A model generated the notes under the pieces. The model searched no databases and was not told the origin of the DNA. It saw only the letters and a program-made list of their open reading frames with translations. 64,000 nucleotides of DNA, from contig NZ_MLQR01000045.1 of NCBI RefSeq assembly GCF_001866005.1, positions 1 through 64,000 of the forward strand. Reading direction: 5' to 3'. This DNA is from Anaerobacillus alkalilacustris. GTDB taxonomy: Bacteria > Bacillota > Bacilli > Bacillales > Anaerobacillaceae. A program made the position numbers and the translations under genes. Numbering within the stretch: position 1 is the first letter of the stretch; each line of letters begins with the position of its first letter. Of the stretch, positions 9,134 to 17,343 are shown piece by piece.

Positions 9134-10039
9134 TTATTGAACAAGTTTAAAACCGAATGTACCATAATTGACTTGATTAGGAGACGAAGTACCTAACTGA
9201 CTAAATTGAATAAAACGTCCAGTTACTTCAGCACCTTCGCTAGTTGTTGCTACGTCTTCAAGAAAGAACGAACCAAATCCAACAACTTTGACTTGTTTAA
9301 TTTGCTTTTGATCGGTTTGTACTGGTTCGTAGATCGGAATAAGTACAACTCTTGAGCAATTTGGCGGATAATTTAAATACGTTGCATTTGGGCAACGAGA
9401 AATTCGATCCAAAACAGCCCGTCTCGTAGGACCTGCTAATTGTCCTGTTTGTGTATTTAGAGTTATGCCTACCGTTAAATCAAATTCATAACCATTTTTT
9501 AAATCAGTTTCATAATCTTTAGCTCCTGGGCCCGTTAATGCAATGGCACCAAAATGACCATATGCGGAGTCACTTACCTTTAACGTTTGAAGACTTCCAA
9601 ATGATAAATTCATTGATGGTTGTACTCCTAAAGGAATTGACCCCTTCCCTGTCGTAAGTGGTTGGAGTTGAACGACAGCGCTAGCTTTTATCGTTGGTTC
9701 TCTTAAACCAAGTACTTTTGCAAAAAATAGTGTCCCCTGTTTTTCACCACTTACTTCAATTAACGTAGAATCACTATTAATCGAGGTTGTAAACTGTTTA
9801 AGATCGTCATCATTTAATTCGATAGTTTTATACACTTCTTGACGTGCCTTTGTTTCACTGCTTGGAAGCTCTTGTGCTCCAGCTAAAGCAGCGGCATCAA
9901 CAATTTTTTGAAGGCGATTTTTCTCAAGATATAAGGATCCCATATCAATAACGAAAGCTATACTTCCAATAAAGACGGTCATACATAAAACAACTAAAAT
10001 AATAACAGATCCAGATTCTTCTTTTAAAAATGTTTTCAT
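9134..10039 (-). CDS. TadG-like pseudopilin/assembly protein
   Basis: An N-terminal cytosolic stub and type IV pilin-like helix (SGSVIILVVLCMTVFIGSIA) are followed by the Tad-N signature MGSLYLEKNRLQKIVDAAALAGAQEL. A roughly 230-residue extracellular domain with two cysteines (RCPNATYLNYPPNCSRV) could form a disulfide. The family is the minor pilin-like TadG, retained in Gram-positive Tad loci. It starts four bases after the TadE gene, in the same operon. Confidence 0.85.
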   Translation of the reverse strand: MKTFLKEESGSVIILVVLCMTVFIGSIAFVIDMGSLYLEKNRLQKIVDAAALAGAQELPSSETKARQEVYKTIELNDDDLKQFTTSINSDSTLIEVSGEKQGTLFFAKVLGLREPTIKASAVVQLQPLTTGKGSIPLGVQPSMNLSFGSLQTLKVSDSAYGHFGAIALTGPGAKDYETDLKNGYEFDLTVGITLNTQTGQLAGPTRRAVLDRISRCPNATYLNYPPNCSRVVLIPIYEPVQTDQKQIKQVKVVGFGSFFLEDVATTSEGAEVTGRFIQFSQLGTSSPNQVNYGTFGFKLVQ

Positions 10040-10043
10040 TTCT

Positions 10044-10427
10044 TCATTCCACTCTCATTACTGTTTTAGCATTTAATACAACGGGATCGGGTAATACTGT
10101 CTTTAATAACGGGACGGAGAGCGTAATTGGATAGGCCAAGTCAATGGTTACGTATGTTCCTCTCGTTCGTCCTACTTTTGAAGGTATTTGAGAAATCGTA
10201 ATTTGGTTCGTGTTAAGTGATGGGGCAGACTCTTTTACCCTTTGAATAACGTCTGTATCTGTCCCCCCTACACTTGCAACCCTAGCCCCTTCTCGCCCTG
10301 CATGTTCTAGGGTAAGATAAGCATGAAAAATACGGCCGAAATCAATAATGATAAATATGAGAAAAACTAGAATGGTTAATGTAATCGCTAATTCAACGGT
10401 AGCTTGTCCTTTTTGTGATCTAATCAA
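10044..10427 (-). CDS. TadE-like pseudopilin
   Basis: A 127-residue TadE-family minor pilin. The processing-site region KGQATVELAITLTILVFL precedes a hydrophobic helix, then DFGRIFHAYLTLEHAGREGARVAS, the TadE signature. The start is a TTG seven bases after GGGAGTGA, overlapping the peptidase stop in a TTGA junction. This gives translational coupling and removes the eight upstream codons of the longer frame. Confidence 0.88.
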   Translation of the reverse strand: MIRSQKGQATVELAITLTILVFLIFIIIDFGRIFHAYLTLEHAGREGARVASVGGTDTDVIQRVKESAPSLNTNQITISQIPSKVGRTRGTYVTIDLAYPITLSVPLLKTVLPDPVVLNAKTVMRVE

Positions 10428-10915
10428 AAGTAAATCACTCCCGTATAACATATTGTTCCTAAAACAATGGCAACACCATATGGAAATGCATGATGTAATT
10501 CATTTTTATTTAGACCATTTAAAGTTTTTAACTGAGCTGTTGTAAAAATACGTTTAATTGTATTTCGCAATTCTCCTTGCATTATTAATAGTACAAGAGC
10601 AATGACACCACCAATTATGGTTATATATAAAAAGGAACCAAAAACAAAGGAACTCCCTTGTAAGGCGCCAATAGCCATTAATAGCTTAACATCGCCCGCA
10701 GCTATTCCACCTAACGCATAAGGGATGACTAACAACCCAAACCCGGTTAATAAACCTAAAATGCTAAAAAACAACCCTTCCCATCCAAATGTAATGGTGT
10801 TAAAAATAATTCCTATAAACATGGATGGAAACGTAACAATATTGAATATTTTTCTACTTTTTATATCAGTAATAAATGAAATCGCTAACGTAATCAGTAA
10901 AACGACAAATGTCAT
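10424..10915 (-). CDS. A24-family prepilin peptidase (TadV/CpaA-like)
   Basis: A polytopic aspartyl protease that trims Flp and TadE/G prepilins. The first catalytic Asp is in ITDIKSRKIFN near residue 17. The second is in GGIAAGDVKLLMAIGAL, where the usual GxGD box reads AAGD, so the first glycine is alanine. Five or six membrane helices cover the rest. It is the first gene of the assembly block, starting 100 bases past the pilin-gene terminator, with ribosome site GAGGTGA. Confidence 0.88.
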   Translation of the reverse strand: MTFVVLLITLAISFITDIKSRKIFNIVTFPSMFIGIIFNTITFGWEGLFFSILGLLTGFGLLVIPYALGGIAAGDVKLLMAIGALQGSSFVFGSFLYITIIGGVIALVLLIMQGELRNTIKRIFTTAQLKTLNGLNKNELHHAFPYGVAIVLGTICYTGVIYF

Positions 10916-11018
10916 TTCCTATCACCTCAAATTCTTTAATCGATAGGGGTGTTCACCAAAATTAGTCCTTATAAATTAGTATTTGTTTTATTTACTATCT
11001 TATTTGTACGGTGTAAAA

Positions 11019-11058
11019 AAAATCCTACTTTCTTTGTTTAAAAGAAAGTAGGATTTTA
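11019..11058 (-). terminator. terminator between the Flp pilin genes and the Tad assembly genes
   Basis: AATCCTACTTTCTTT pairs perfectly with AAAGAAAGTAGGATTT around a GTTTA loop, with flanking A and T tracts. It separates the abundant pilin transcript from the assembly operon. Confidence 0.88.
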
Positions 11059-11083
11059 GGAACTACGCTAGGATATGTTGTAA

Positions 11084-11257
11084 TTATTCAGTTGAAAAGA
11101 TTGAACCTCTAACTTCATTAATTTTTTCAATTAAAGAATCACCGAATAATGTGAATGCTGCAATCGCTCCAATTGCAATGACACCTAAGATTAAGCCGTA
11201 TTCAGTCATCCCTTGTCCTTCTTCTTCTTTAAAAAATTTCATGAATTTATTTAACAT
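11084..11257 (-). CDS. flp: Flp-family type IVb pilin 2
   Basis: A 57-residue pilin, MLNKFMKFFKEEEGQGMTEY onward, then a 20-residue hydrophobic helix and the tail ending in SIFSTE. The EEEGQG-M-TEYG motif is the prepilin peptidase cleavage site with the E5-Y6 pair of Flp pilins. Residues 10-49 are nearly identical to pilin 1 and the C-termini differ, so the pair is a tandem duplication. It is preceded by AAAGGATGG and by its own c-di-GMP riboswitch. Confidence 0.93.
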   Translation of the reverse strand: MLNKFMKFFKEEEGQGMTEYGLILGVIAIGAIAAFTLFGDSLIEKINEVRGSIFSTE

Positions 11258-11361
11258 AATTTGTATCCATCCTTTATTAGTTTTTATTTGATTACATAAG
11301 AAATGCGCACAGCACCTTGGTTAGACATCATAACAGGTACAAAATTTTAAACTTTTCGATC

Positions 11362-11410
11362 AAAAAAAAATACTACACCCGAAGAATAATAGTAGAAATC
11401 ACTATTTTCG
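11362..11410 (-). terminator. candidate terminator platform of c-di-GMP riboswitch 2
   Basis: On the minus strand, CCGAA..AATAGT pairs with ACTATT..TTCGG. GTGTAGTA and an uninterrupted run of nine T follow. The T-run directly after alternative hairpins suggests that ligand-dependent termination controls pilin 2. I cannot tell by eye whether ligand turns it on or off. Confidence 0.55.
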
Positions 11411-11490
11411 GTAACTGGCTGACCTATCGCAACATCGATGAAGTCCCTATAGCTTTGCGTCCCAAAGTTTCCTATGGTTTGCCTTTTTTA
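11403..11490 (-). ncRNA. c-di-GMP-I (GEMM-I) riboswitch 2
   Basis: The minus strand reads GGCAAACCATAGGAAACTTT, then GGGACGCAAAGCTATAGGG, a GNRA-capped arm, and GGTCAGCCAGTTACCG. The paired GCAAAC / GGACGCAAAG and GCCAG / ACCG core is diagnostic of GEMM-I. It sits between pilin 1 and pilin 2, so pilin 2 has its own c-di-GMP control even on read-through transcripts. Confidence 0.93.
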
Positions 11491-11518
11491 TTTAAAAAGT
11501 CACATATATAAATTAAAT

Positions 11519-11686
11519 TTAGTTTGAAAATACTGTTTCTGCAACTTCATTAATTTTTTCAATTAAAGAATCACCGAATAATGTGAATGCTGCAATCGCT
11601 CCAATCGCAATAACACCTAAAATTAAGCCATATTCAGTCATTCCTTGACCTTCTTCTTCTTTAAGAAATTTAATAAATTTGTTCAT
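11519..11686 (-). CDS. flp: Flp-family type IVb pilin 1
   Basis: A 55-residue prepilin. It has the basic leader MNKFIKFLK, the cleavage motif EEEGQG-M-TEYG, the hydrophobic helix LILGVIAIGAIAAFTLFGDS, and the tail AETVFSN. The ATG is chosen over an upstream in-frame TTG because GAAGGGTGG lies ten bases before it. It follows riboswitch 1 and is the first gene of the two-pilin unit. Confidence 0.93.
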   Translation of the reverse strand: MNKFIKFLKEEEGQGMTEYGLILGVIAIGAIAAFTLFGDSLIEKINEVAETVFSN

Positions 11687-11759
11687 CTTTTTGTGACCAC
11701 CCTTCAAATAGTATTTTTGTATAAATAATATCGATCCGAAGAATAGTACTTAGTGATCA

Positions 11760-11850
11760 CTATTTTCGGTAACTGGCTAGCATATCGCAACTTCGATGAA
11801 GCCCCTATAGCTTTGCGTCCTAAAGTTTCCTTTAGTTTGCCCTTAACATA
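11760..11850 (-). ncRNA. c-di-GMP-I (GEMM-I) riboswitch 1
   Basis: The minus strand reads AAGGGCAAACTAAAGGAAAC, TTTAGGACGCAAAGCTATAG, then ATATGCTAGCCAGTTACCG, matching every invariant GEMM-I block. A long hairpin (CCGAA..AATAGT with ACTATT..TTCGG) follows without a T-run. The AATAGT arm could also pair with ACTATTT just upstream of the pilin 1 ribosome site, so translational control is possible. Confidence 0.94.
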
Positions 11851-11915
11851 ATGTGAAAGCAACAAACGAAAAATTCTTAAACAATTTGTTTAGGTTATCT
11901 CGTCGCTGTAATGTC

Positions 11916-11942
11916 ATAGTAGCACGGAATTTACCTAGTCAA
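11916..11942 (-). promoter_or_regulatory. candidate promoter of the pilin/riboswitch unit
   Basis: Minus strand TTGACT, 15-base spacer ending TGC, then TACTAT, an extended -10 form (TGnTACTAT). The spacer is short, but position relative to riboswitch 1 is right. Confidence 0.4.
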
Positions 11943-12052
11943 CAATGACAAAATAGTTCATATTTTAGATAATGTTGGTATATTATTTTAAAATAATTAT
12001 AACGTTCGATTTATAAACAATTACGTTACTAGCAGAAAAGGATGTGGTTTTC

Positions 12053-12391
12053 ATGAAGTTAATCCTAGAAAATTCTGTGCAACATATTCCTATCAAAATT
12101 TTTCAATACAATACATTTCTTAAAAGATTAAAAGGTTTAATGTTTCGTATGAAACCCATTGTTAAAGAAGGCATATTACTGTCACCTTGCAATTCCATTC
12201 ACATGTTTTTTATGAATTTCTCCATAGATGTTGTTTTTTTGAACGATAAAAATCAAATTATTTTTATTAAAGAAAATGTAAAACCTTGGTCAGTTATTTT
12301 TCCTATTAAGCATGCCGTATCAGCCCTGGAATTGCCTAATGGGACTATATCGAAATACTCCATACAACTTGGCGCATTTATTGAGATATAA
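12053..12391 (+). CDS. DUF192 family protein
   Basis: A 112-residue DUF192 domain protein: FLKRLKGLMFR near residue 25, the conserved CNSIHMFFMNFSIDVVFL block, and AVSALELPNGTI. The biochemical role is unknown. Members are often encoded near Tad pilus genes, and this one is divergent from the riboswitched pilins. The ATG follows AAAGGATGTGG with good spacing; the in-frame GTG at 12044 lies inside that site. No signal peptide is evident in this version. Confidence 0.85.
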   Translation: MKLILENSVQHIPIKIFQYNTFLKRLKGLMFRMKPIVKEGILLSPCNSIHMFFMNFSIDVVFLNDKNQIIFIKENVKPWSVIFPIKHAVSALELPNGTISKYSIQLGAFIEI

Positions 12392-12408
12392 TGATACCCT
12401 TCTATGAA

Positions 12409-12436
12409 AAAATGATCTCTGATAAGAGATCATTTA
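12409..12436. terminator. bidirectional terminator
   Basis: AAATGATCTCT pairs perfectly with AGAGATCATTT around GATA, between the convergent DUF192 and membrane-protein genes. Confidence 0.85.
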
Positions 12437-12958
12437 TTTATTGACGATAACTAGATTATCGTTAAACGTTTTTTGTTTCTCATGCATATTTTTTTCAGAG
12501 TCTTCAAATATTCTAAAACATTCAACTAATCCTCTAACTAGCAGTTTAATGATAAACAACGAAAAAAATGTGCGAATAATTGACCATTTATTATATTTAA
12601 CTAAATTAGTATATTTTTCAAACCAATATTCAAGTCCGCAAGCTGGCACCGTAAAGAGTAATGCTTGAAGTAAGATTGTTTTTATATTTTTTTTGTAACT
12701 AACTTGATTAAACCAAACGCAAACTAATGGGCAGAGTAAATAATCATAAATCACGCTCGTTTCAAAAGACTTTGGTAAAAACCGGGCCGGATAGGAAATT
12801 CTTTTTGTTTTCACCATAAGTGAGTCGATATAAGTGACAAAATAGGAATTTAGTAAAAATGAAATAACCCAATCCTTTATATTTTTCTTTTTCAAGAAAA
12901 TAGTAGGCAGTAGCCCGAGTCCTAATAATAGTAGGAATCTTAAAATTTTCCGATCCAT
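12434..12958 (-). CDS. CBO0543-like polytopic membrane protein
   Basis: A 174-residue protein with about four to five hydrophobic segments and charged connecting loops (KKKNIKDW, MVKTKRISYPAR). The layout resembles the CBO0543 family of Bacillus membrane proteins of unknown function. The start MDRKILRF is chosen because AGAGGAG stands seven bases before it; the longer frame has no site. It is monocistronic and converges on the DUF192 gene. Confidence 0.65.
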   Translation of the reverse strand: MDRKILRFLLLLGLGLLPTIFLKKKNIKDWVISFLLNSYFVTYIDSLMVKTKRISYPARFLPKSFETSVIYDYLLCPLVCVWFNQVSYKKNIKTILLQALLFTVPACGLEYWFEKYTNLVKYNKWSIIRTFFSLFIIKLLVRGLVECFRIFEDSEKNMHEKQKTFNDNLVIVNK

Positions 12959-13101
12959 GTTTGCACTCCTCTTTACTTGAATTAATAATTTTATTTTAAA
13001 ACTAATCAAGAAAAATATTCATTAATCTAACTAAAAAACATGACTTCTGAACTATGTATCCATCTTTAGTAAAAAGGTAAATGCAATCCATATAACACAC
13101 A

Positions 13102-13143
13102 AAAAGAAGTACGCTTCAAGAAGAATGAGGCATACTTCTTTTA
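13102..13143 (-). terminator. terminator of the flavin reductase gene
   Basis: AAAGAAGTA pairs with TACTTCTTT across a 21-base loop, ending in a T-tract on the minus strand side as well as the plus. Confidence 0.65.
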
Positions 13144-13159
13144 TTTACAGGTTGTAACT

Positions 13160-15079
13160 TTATGCATTTTGAAGACGAATTGCATGAAAGGCATCGTGTA
13201 CAGCATTTAAAATTTTTCCTGGTTTAACACAGTCTCCTACTGAAGCTATTGGAACTGTATCCTCTAATTCCTTTATTAATTCACTCTCTGGAAGGTATCC
13301 TGTAGCAATGACAACTGAATCACAATCATACATTTGTTCCTTTCCATCTGTTAGCAAAGTTACGTTTGTATAGCAAATAGACTCAACTTTTGTTTTTGTC
13401 ATAATATAAATACCACTTTCTTTTAGTAAGGCTCTTAGCTTCATCTTATTATTTAATGAATGACTATCTCCTTGTAAAATATCATCAAGAATCTCAACTA
13501 TGGTTACTTCCTTCCCTTGTTGTTTTAAGAAAAGGGCTGTTTCACAACCAACTAAACCGCCACCAATGACTACTACTTCATCACCAGTTATTTCTTTACC
13601 AAGTAATACATTATTTGCATACTTAACATGGGCCTTATCAATCCCAGGAATAGGTGGTGTTGCTTCTTTCGCCCCTAGAGCAAGTATAACAAGGTCATCT
13701 TTTCGATTGATGATATCAGTAACTGACCCTTCTTTAAGTAATTTTAAATTAATTGGGTGCTTACTTACTTGTGTTTTTAAATAATCAGTATATTTTATAA
13801 CATCTTTTTTAAATGATGGCGCACCAGCTGCAAGTAGGTTCCCCCCTAAATGGTCTTTTTTCTCCCAAAGCTCTACCTTAAAACCTCGTTTTGCAGCAGA
13901 TATCGCTGCGGTCATTCCTCCTGGTCCACCACCAACGACTAAAATTGATTTTGTTTTTTTCGCTTCCTTAAGATTGTATTCGCTTACATAACCACACGTT
14001 GGGTTAATTGCACAGGTTGTGTTTTTACCTGAGAACCCACCTAAGAGACATTCATTACATCCAATACAAGGAATGATATCATCAATTTTTCCATCAGCGA
14101 CCTTATTTACCCATTCAGGATCAGCTAGTAGTTGATGACCAAGTCCAACAAAGTCTGCCTTCCCTTCTTGTAATACTTGCTCTGCAAAAGCTGGTTCACT
14201 TAACTTTCCTTGTGCGAGAACCGGTATTTTTACTGCTTTTTTAATAGCTTGAGCAAGGTTAATTTGGGCGCCTTTTTCTTCATAAACCGTTGAGATTGCA
14301 TGATACCATGCTTCATAACAGCCTTTATCTACATGAAGTGCCGCCACACCCGCGTTCTCTAATATCTTTGCTATTTCAATACCTTCTTCAAGTTCACGTC
14401 CATCTTCTACACCATGATATGGAGTAAATTTAAATATGATCGGAAAATCTTTTCCACATGTTTTTTGAACTTCCGCTATTAACTCACGACTAAAACGTGT
14501 TCTTCCTTCTAAATCTCCACCATATTCATCCGTTCGTTTGTTCCATAAAGTTGAGTGGAATTGATCTATCAGATAACCTCCATAACCATGAATTTCAATA
14601 GCATCTGCACCTGCTTGCTTGGCTAGGCTTGCTGAATATCCAAAAGCCTTTATTAGATATTGAATATCTTCAATAGTAAATGGCTTACATGTTAAAGATG
14701 GAAACCAAAAAGCGGGAACTGGACTTGGTGCGTATGGTGGTGTAAATGGATCCACAAATGAAACGCGCCCTAAACCAGGACTTAATTGAACACATACTTT
14801 TGCACCATATTGATGCGCACGTTCTATTAAAAGATTTAATCGGCCAACTTTATTGAAATGGTCAAGGAGATGACATGGACGAGGTTCATATTTATCAGTT
14901 ATTGTATTTGCACCAGTAATGATGAGGCCTATTCCACCTTTTGCACGAGCGGTGAAATAATGAATATTTCGATCAGAATACCCACCATCAGGATCTGTAG
15001 TCGTTCCCATTGGTGCCATAAATACACGATTCCGTAAATTCATCTTACCGATATTCGCTTTACTTAACATCTTCAACAT
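13160..15079 (-). CDS. NADH:flavin oxidoreductase, 2,4-dienoyl-CoA reductase type
   Basis: A three-part enzyme of about 639 residues. It has an N-terminal Old Yellow Enzyme TIM barrel with FMN and active-site stretches (AMTTD-type start, HGYGGYLIDQFHSTLWNKRTD). A 4Fe-4S ligand set follows: CIGCNECLLGG and the later CAINPTCG. The C-terminal FAD/NAD(P) domains carry VVGGGPGGMTAAISAAKRG and VVIGGGLVGCETALFL. It reduces an activated double bond; the substrate is unknown. The start MLKMLSK follows AGGGAGGG. It is divergent from the PucR-type regulator, which probably controls it. Confidence 0.9.
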   Translation of the reverse strand: MLKMLSKANIGKMNLRNRVFMAPMGTTTDPDGGYSDRNIHYFTARAKGGIGLIITGANTITDKYEPRPCHLLDHFNKVGRLNLLIERAHQYGAKVCVQLSPGLGRVSFVDPFTPPYAPSPVPAFWFPSLTCKPFTIEDIQYLIKAFGYSASLAKQAGADAIEIHGYGGYLIDQFHSTLWNKRTDEYGGDLEGRTRFSRELIAEVQKTCGKDFPIIFKFTPYHGVEDGRELEEGIEIAKILENAGVAALHVDKGCYEAWYHAISTVYEEKGAQINLAQAIKKAVKIPVLAQGKLSEPAFAEQVLQEGKADFVGLGHQLLADPEWVNKVADGKIDDIIPCIGCNECLLGGFSGKNTTCAINPTCGYVSEYNLKEAKKTKSILVVGGGPGGMTAAISAAKRGFKVELWEKKDHLGGNLLAAGAPSFKKDVIKYTDYLKTQVSKHPINLKLLKEGSVTDIINRKDDLVILALGAKEATPPIPGIDKAHVKYANNVLLGKEITGDEVVVIGGGLVGCETALFLKQQGKEVTIVEILDDILQGDSHSLNNKMKLRALLKESGIYIMTKTKVESICYTNVTLLTDGKEQMYDCDSVVIATGYLPESELIKELEDTVPIASVGDCVKPGKILNAVHDAFHAIRLQNA

Positions 15080-15241
15080 GACAAAACCCTCCCTCAATCT
15101 TTATTTACTTCGATTATATTAACTTGTTAAACGTTTCACAATGTCATTTTTCATAATTTAACCAATTCTAATTGTGCAATTTTAACAACTAAGATAAAAT
15201 ATGGTTGATATAACTAATCTTTAGGCTGCGGAGGATTTTGT

Positions 15242-16756
15242 ATGAAAATATTACAACTTATTGAACGCTTACAAAAATTAGCTCCATTGAAACAGCTTAG
15301 TTATCCAGAACGCAGTATTGCTAACATTGAACCATTACATTCAAATTTACAAAATTTTGAGTTAAACACACTTTATTATGGCAGCACACAAGTATTGTCC
15401 ACGCTTCCACAAAATGCCAACTTTTTATTTCAAAGTAATCTCGCTAGCGACTTGATTAACATTGATAATAATAATTTGATCTACGTAGCTGATCATAAAT
15501 TTGATATCGCTGTATCCATTGTAAAAATGGCCCTTGCAGAAAAAAAAGTTATTCAAGACGCAAAAGAACGTCTTTTTGATGAAGTAATCAAAGAATCTAG
15601 TATCTCTTCAATCCTTTATACAGCCTACGGAATATTAGGAAATCCCATTGCATTAACGGATCCTACGTATAGACTGCTAGGCTTCTATCCAGAAAAAAAA
15701 ATAAATGATCCAGTATGGGATAGTCTATATGTAAGAGGATTTTTAGAACAGGATTTTGTTATGATGTTTGAAACAGACAAAACAAAAGAGAAGTCATTAG
15801 TTAGTGATAGGCCTATTTATTTAAATTGGAGTTGGGCACAAGAAATACCAAGACTTTCTGCAACAGTTATTGATGGAAAGAAAATATATGGTTATTTAGG
15901 TATTATTGAATACAATAAACCTTTTTCGCAGGCAGATTATGAAATAACCCATTTAGTATGTAAGGTTTTATGTTCTATTCTGAAAAGAAAAACAACACCA
16001 GCTAGTGAGCCATCTATTTTGAAACAAACATTTCTTGCAAATCTTTTGGACGGTGGGATTTCATCTGAAGATACACTTCAAAAAACAATGGCTCGAGCTA
16101 AACTACCGTTTAAAGCACCATATTGTATTTTCGCTGCACCTCTAAATTTCATGAAAGAAAATACGTCATTATTAACTATTGCACATAACCAGCTTACGTT
16201 AAAAATCGAAAATATCCATTTATGTACTCACGGAGGTTATCTAGTTCTTCTATTATTTGGCAAAGGGATTGAACGGTCTATAAAAGTTACAGTGGACATA
16301 CTTAAAAATCTTACTATTCATTTTGGAGTTAGTAATGTCTATTACGAATTAATCAATTCTACTATTTATTATCGACAAGCCATAGTTGCAAATAAAATTG
16401 GAAGAAAAATAGATAGAAAAAAAAACTACTATAAGTATGAAAATTATGTTTACCAACACTTAATTGAATCTGCTTTGAAAGAAGAATCCTCATTAGTTTT
16501 TGTGTATCCAGGTTGTAAAACTCTTATTGAATATGATCATAAAAATAAAACAAATTACGCAAAAACACTTCATTTATACCTTACAAAATATAAAAATATT
16601 AACGATACATCTAATGAATTAAACATACATCGTAACACCTTAACTTACAGACTTAAAAAGTGTGAAGAAATTGCAGGTTTCCAGTTAACTAATGAAATGC
16701 ATTGTAAACATCTCCAGATTTCATTAGACATCTTGTTATATAAGGAATATTTGTAA
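15242..16756 (+). CDS. PucR/CdaR-family transcriptional regulator
   Basis: A 504-residue protein. An N-terminal PucR-like sensing region and a middle GGDEF-like/CdaR helical block lead to the C-terminal PucR HTH (INDTSNELNIHRNTLTYRLK), the family hallmark. It is divergent from the flavin reductase across about 160 bases, the classic arrangement for a substrate-responsive activator. The ribosome site is GCGGAGGA before ATG. The ligand is not deducible. Confidence 0.85.
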   Translation: MKILQLIERLQKLAPLKQLSYPERSIANIEPLHSNLQNFELNTLYYGSTQVLSTLPQNANFLFQSNLASDLINIDNNNLIYVADHKFDIAVSIVKMALAEKKVIQDAKERLFDEVIKESSISSILYTAYGILGNPIALTDPTYRLLGFYPEKKINDPVWDSLYVRGFLEQDFVMMFETDKTKEKSLVSDRPIYLNWSWAQEIPRLSATVIDGKKIYGYLGIIEYNKPFSQADYEITHLVCKVLCSILKRKTTPASEPSILKQTFLANLLDGGISSEDTLQKTMARAKLPFKAPYCIFAAPLNFMKENTSLLTIAHNQLTLKIENIHLCTHGGYLVLLLFGKGIERSIKVTVDILKNLTIHFGVSNVYYELINSTIYYRQAIVANKIGRKIDRKKNYYKYENYVYQHLIESALKEESSLVFVYPGCKTLIEYDHKNKTNYAKTLHLYLTKYKNINDTSNELNIHRNTLTYRLKKCEEIAGFQLTNEMHCKHLQISLDILLYKEYL

Positions 16757-16804
16757 CTATTCTTTCTTTAAATTGTGTATAATTTAATAGAGGAGGTGAA
16801 TGAT

Positions 16805-16981
16805 ATGAAAGTTTCTTACGAAATAAAAACAGAATTTGATATAAAAGAAGTAAAAGAACTATTAAAACCGTTCGGTGGTAGATGTGCAAAAGTAGATGGT
16901 ACTTCATTAGTCTATCAAATTAAGGATGAAAAAGAAAAAGAAGCATTTGAAGCGCTAAAGGAAAAAGGATACATAGGCTAA
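16805..16981 (+). CDS. small protein of unknown function
   Basis: A 58-residue, charged, soluble protein (MKVSYEIKTEFDIKEVKELL...EKGYIG). AGAGGAGGTG is six bases before the ATG, a very strong site that argues for a real gene. It follows the PucR regulator by 48 bases and may be cotranscribed. No family recognised. Confidence 0.6.
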   Translation: MKVSYEIKTEFDIKEVKELLKPFGGRCAKVDGTSLVYQIKDEKEKEAFEALKEKGYIG

Positions 16982-17008
16982 AAAGCTTACGTGCTTTTTA
17001 TAGCAAAT

Positions 17009-17262
17009 AAGAAAAGCGCAAGCGCCTTGGTCACGAGCGAAAGGCACTGGAAGGCCTTTGACAGAAGCCGCTCTTTGGCTTCCGCGTGCTTCTGCGTCTT
17101 ACAGCAATGCTTCGAAGTAGGCTTCCTCGAAGCATTGCTGCATGAAGCTATTCAGAGACGTTATTCATGTAGTCATTGAAGTCAGAAACTTGACTTAAGT
17201 GACCGAGCTCGTAGGCGCTGAAGCTAGACAGTTTCCAAGTTAGAAATTTATAAATTCTGATT
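17009..17262 (+). repeat. R1 repeat, long form
   Basis: Full-length copy of about 250 bases: left end AAAAGCGCAAGCGCCTTGGT, the middle with GGCACTGGAAGGCCTTTGAC, CTTCGAAGTAGGCTTCCTCG and TTCAGAGACGTTATTCATGT, and the right end GAAGCTAGACAGTTTCCAAG. The middle blocks are palindromic, so the element folds into a branched stem-loop. Confidence 0.9.
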
Positions 17263-17266
17263 ATGC

Positions 17267-17304
17267 AAAAAAGTAGTTCACCTCCATTGGTGACTACTTT
17301 TTTT
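17267..17304. terminator. bidirectional terminator
   Basis: AAAAAAGTAGTTCACC pairs with GGTGACTACTTTTTTT around TCCATT. It serves the GGDEF-EAL gene on the minus strand and anything reading right through R1. Confidence 0.85.
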
Positions 17305-17343
17305 GTATTAAATTCAAGGCTATACATAAACATAAATTATTTT

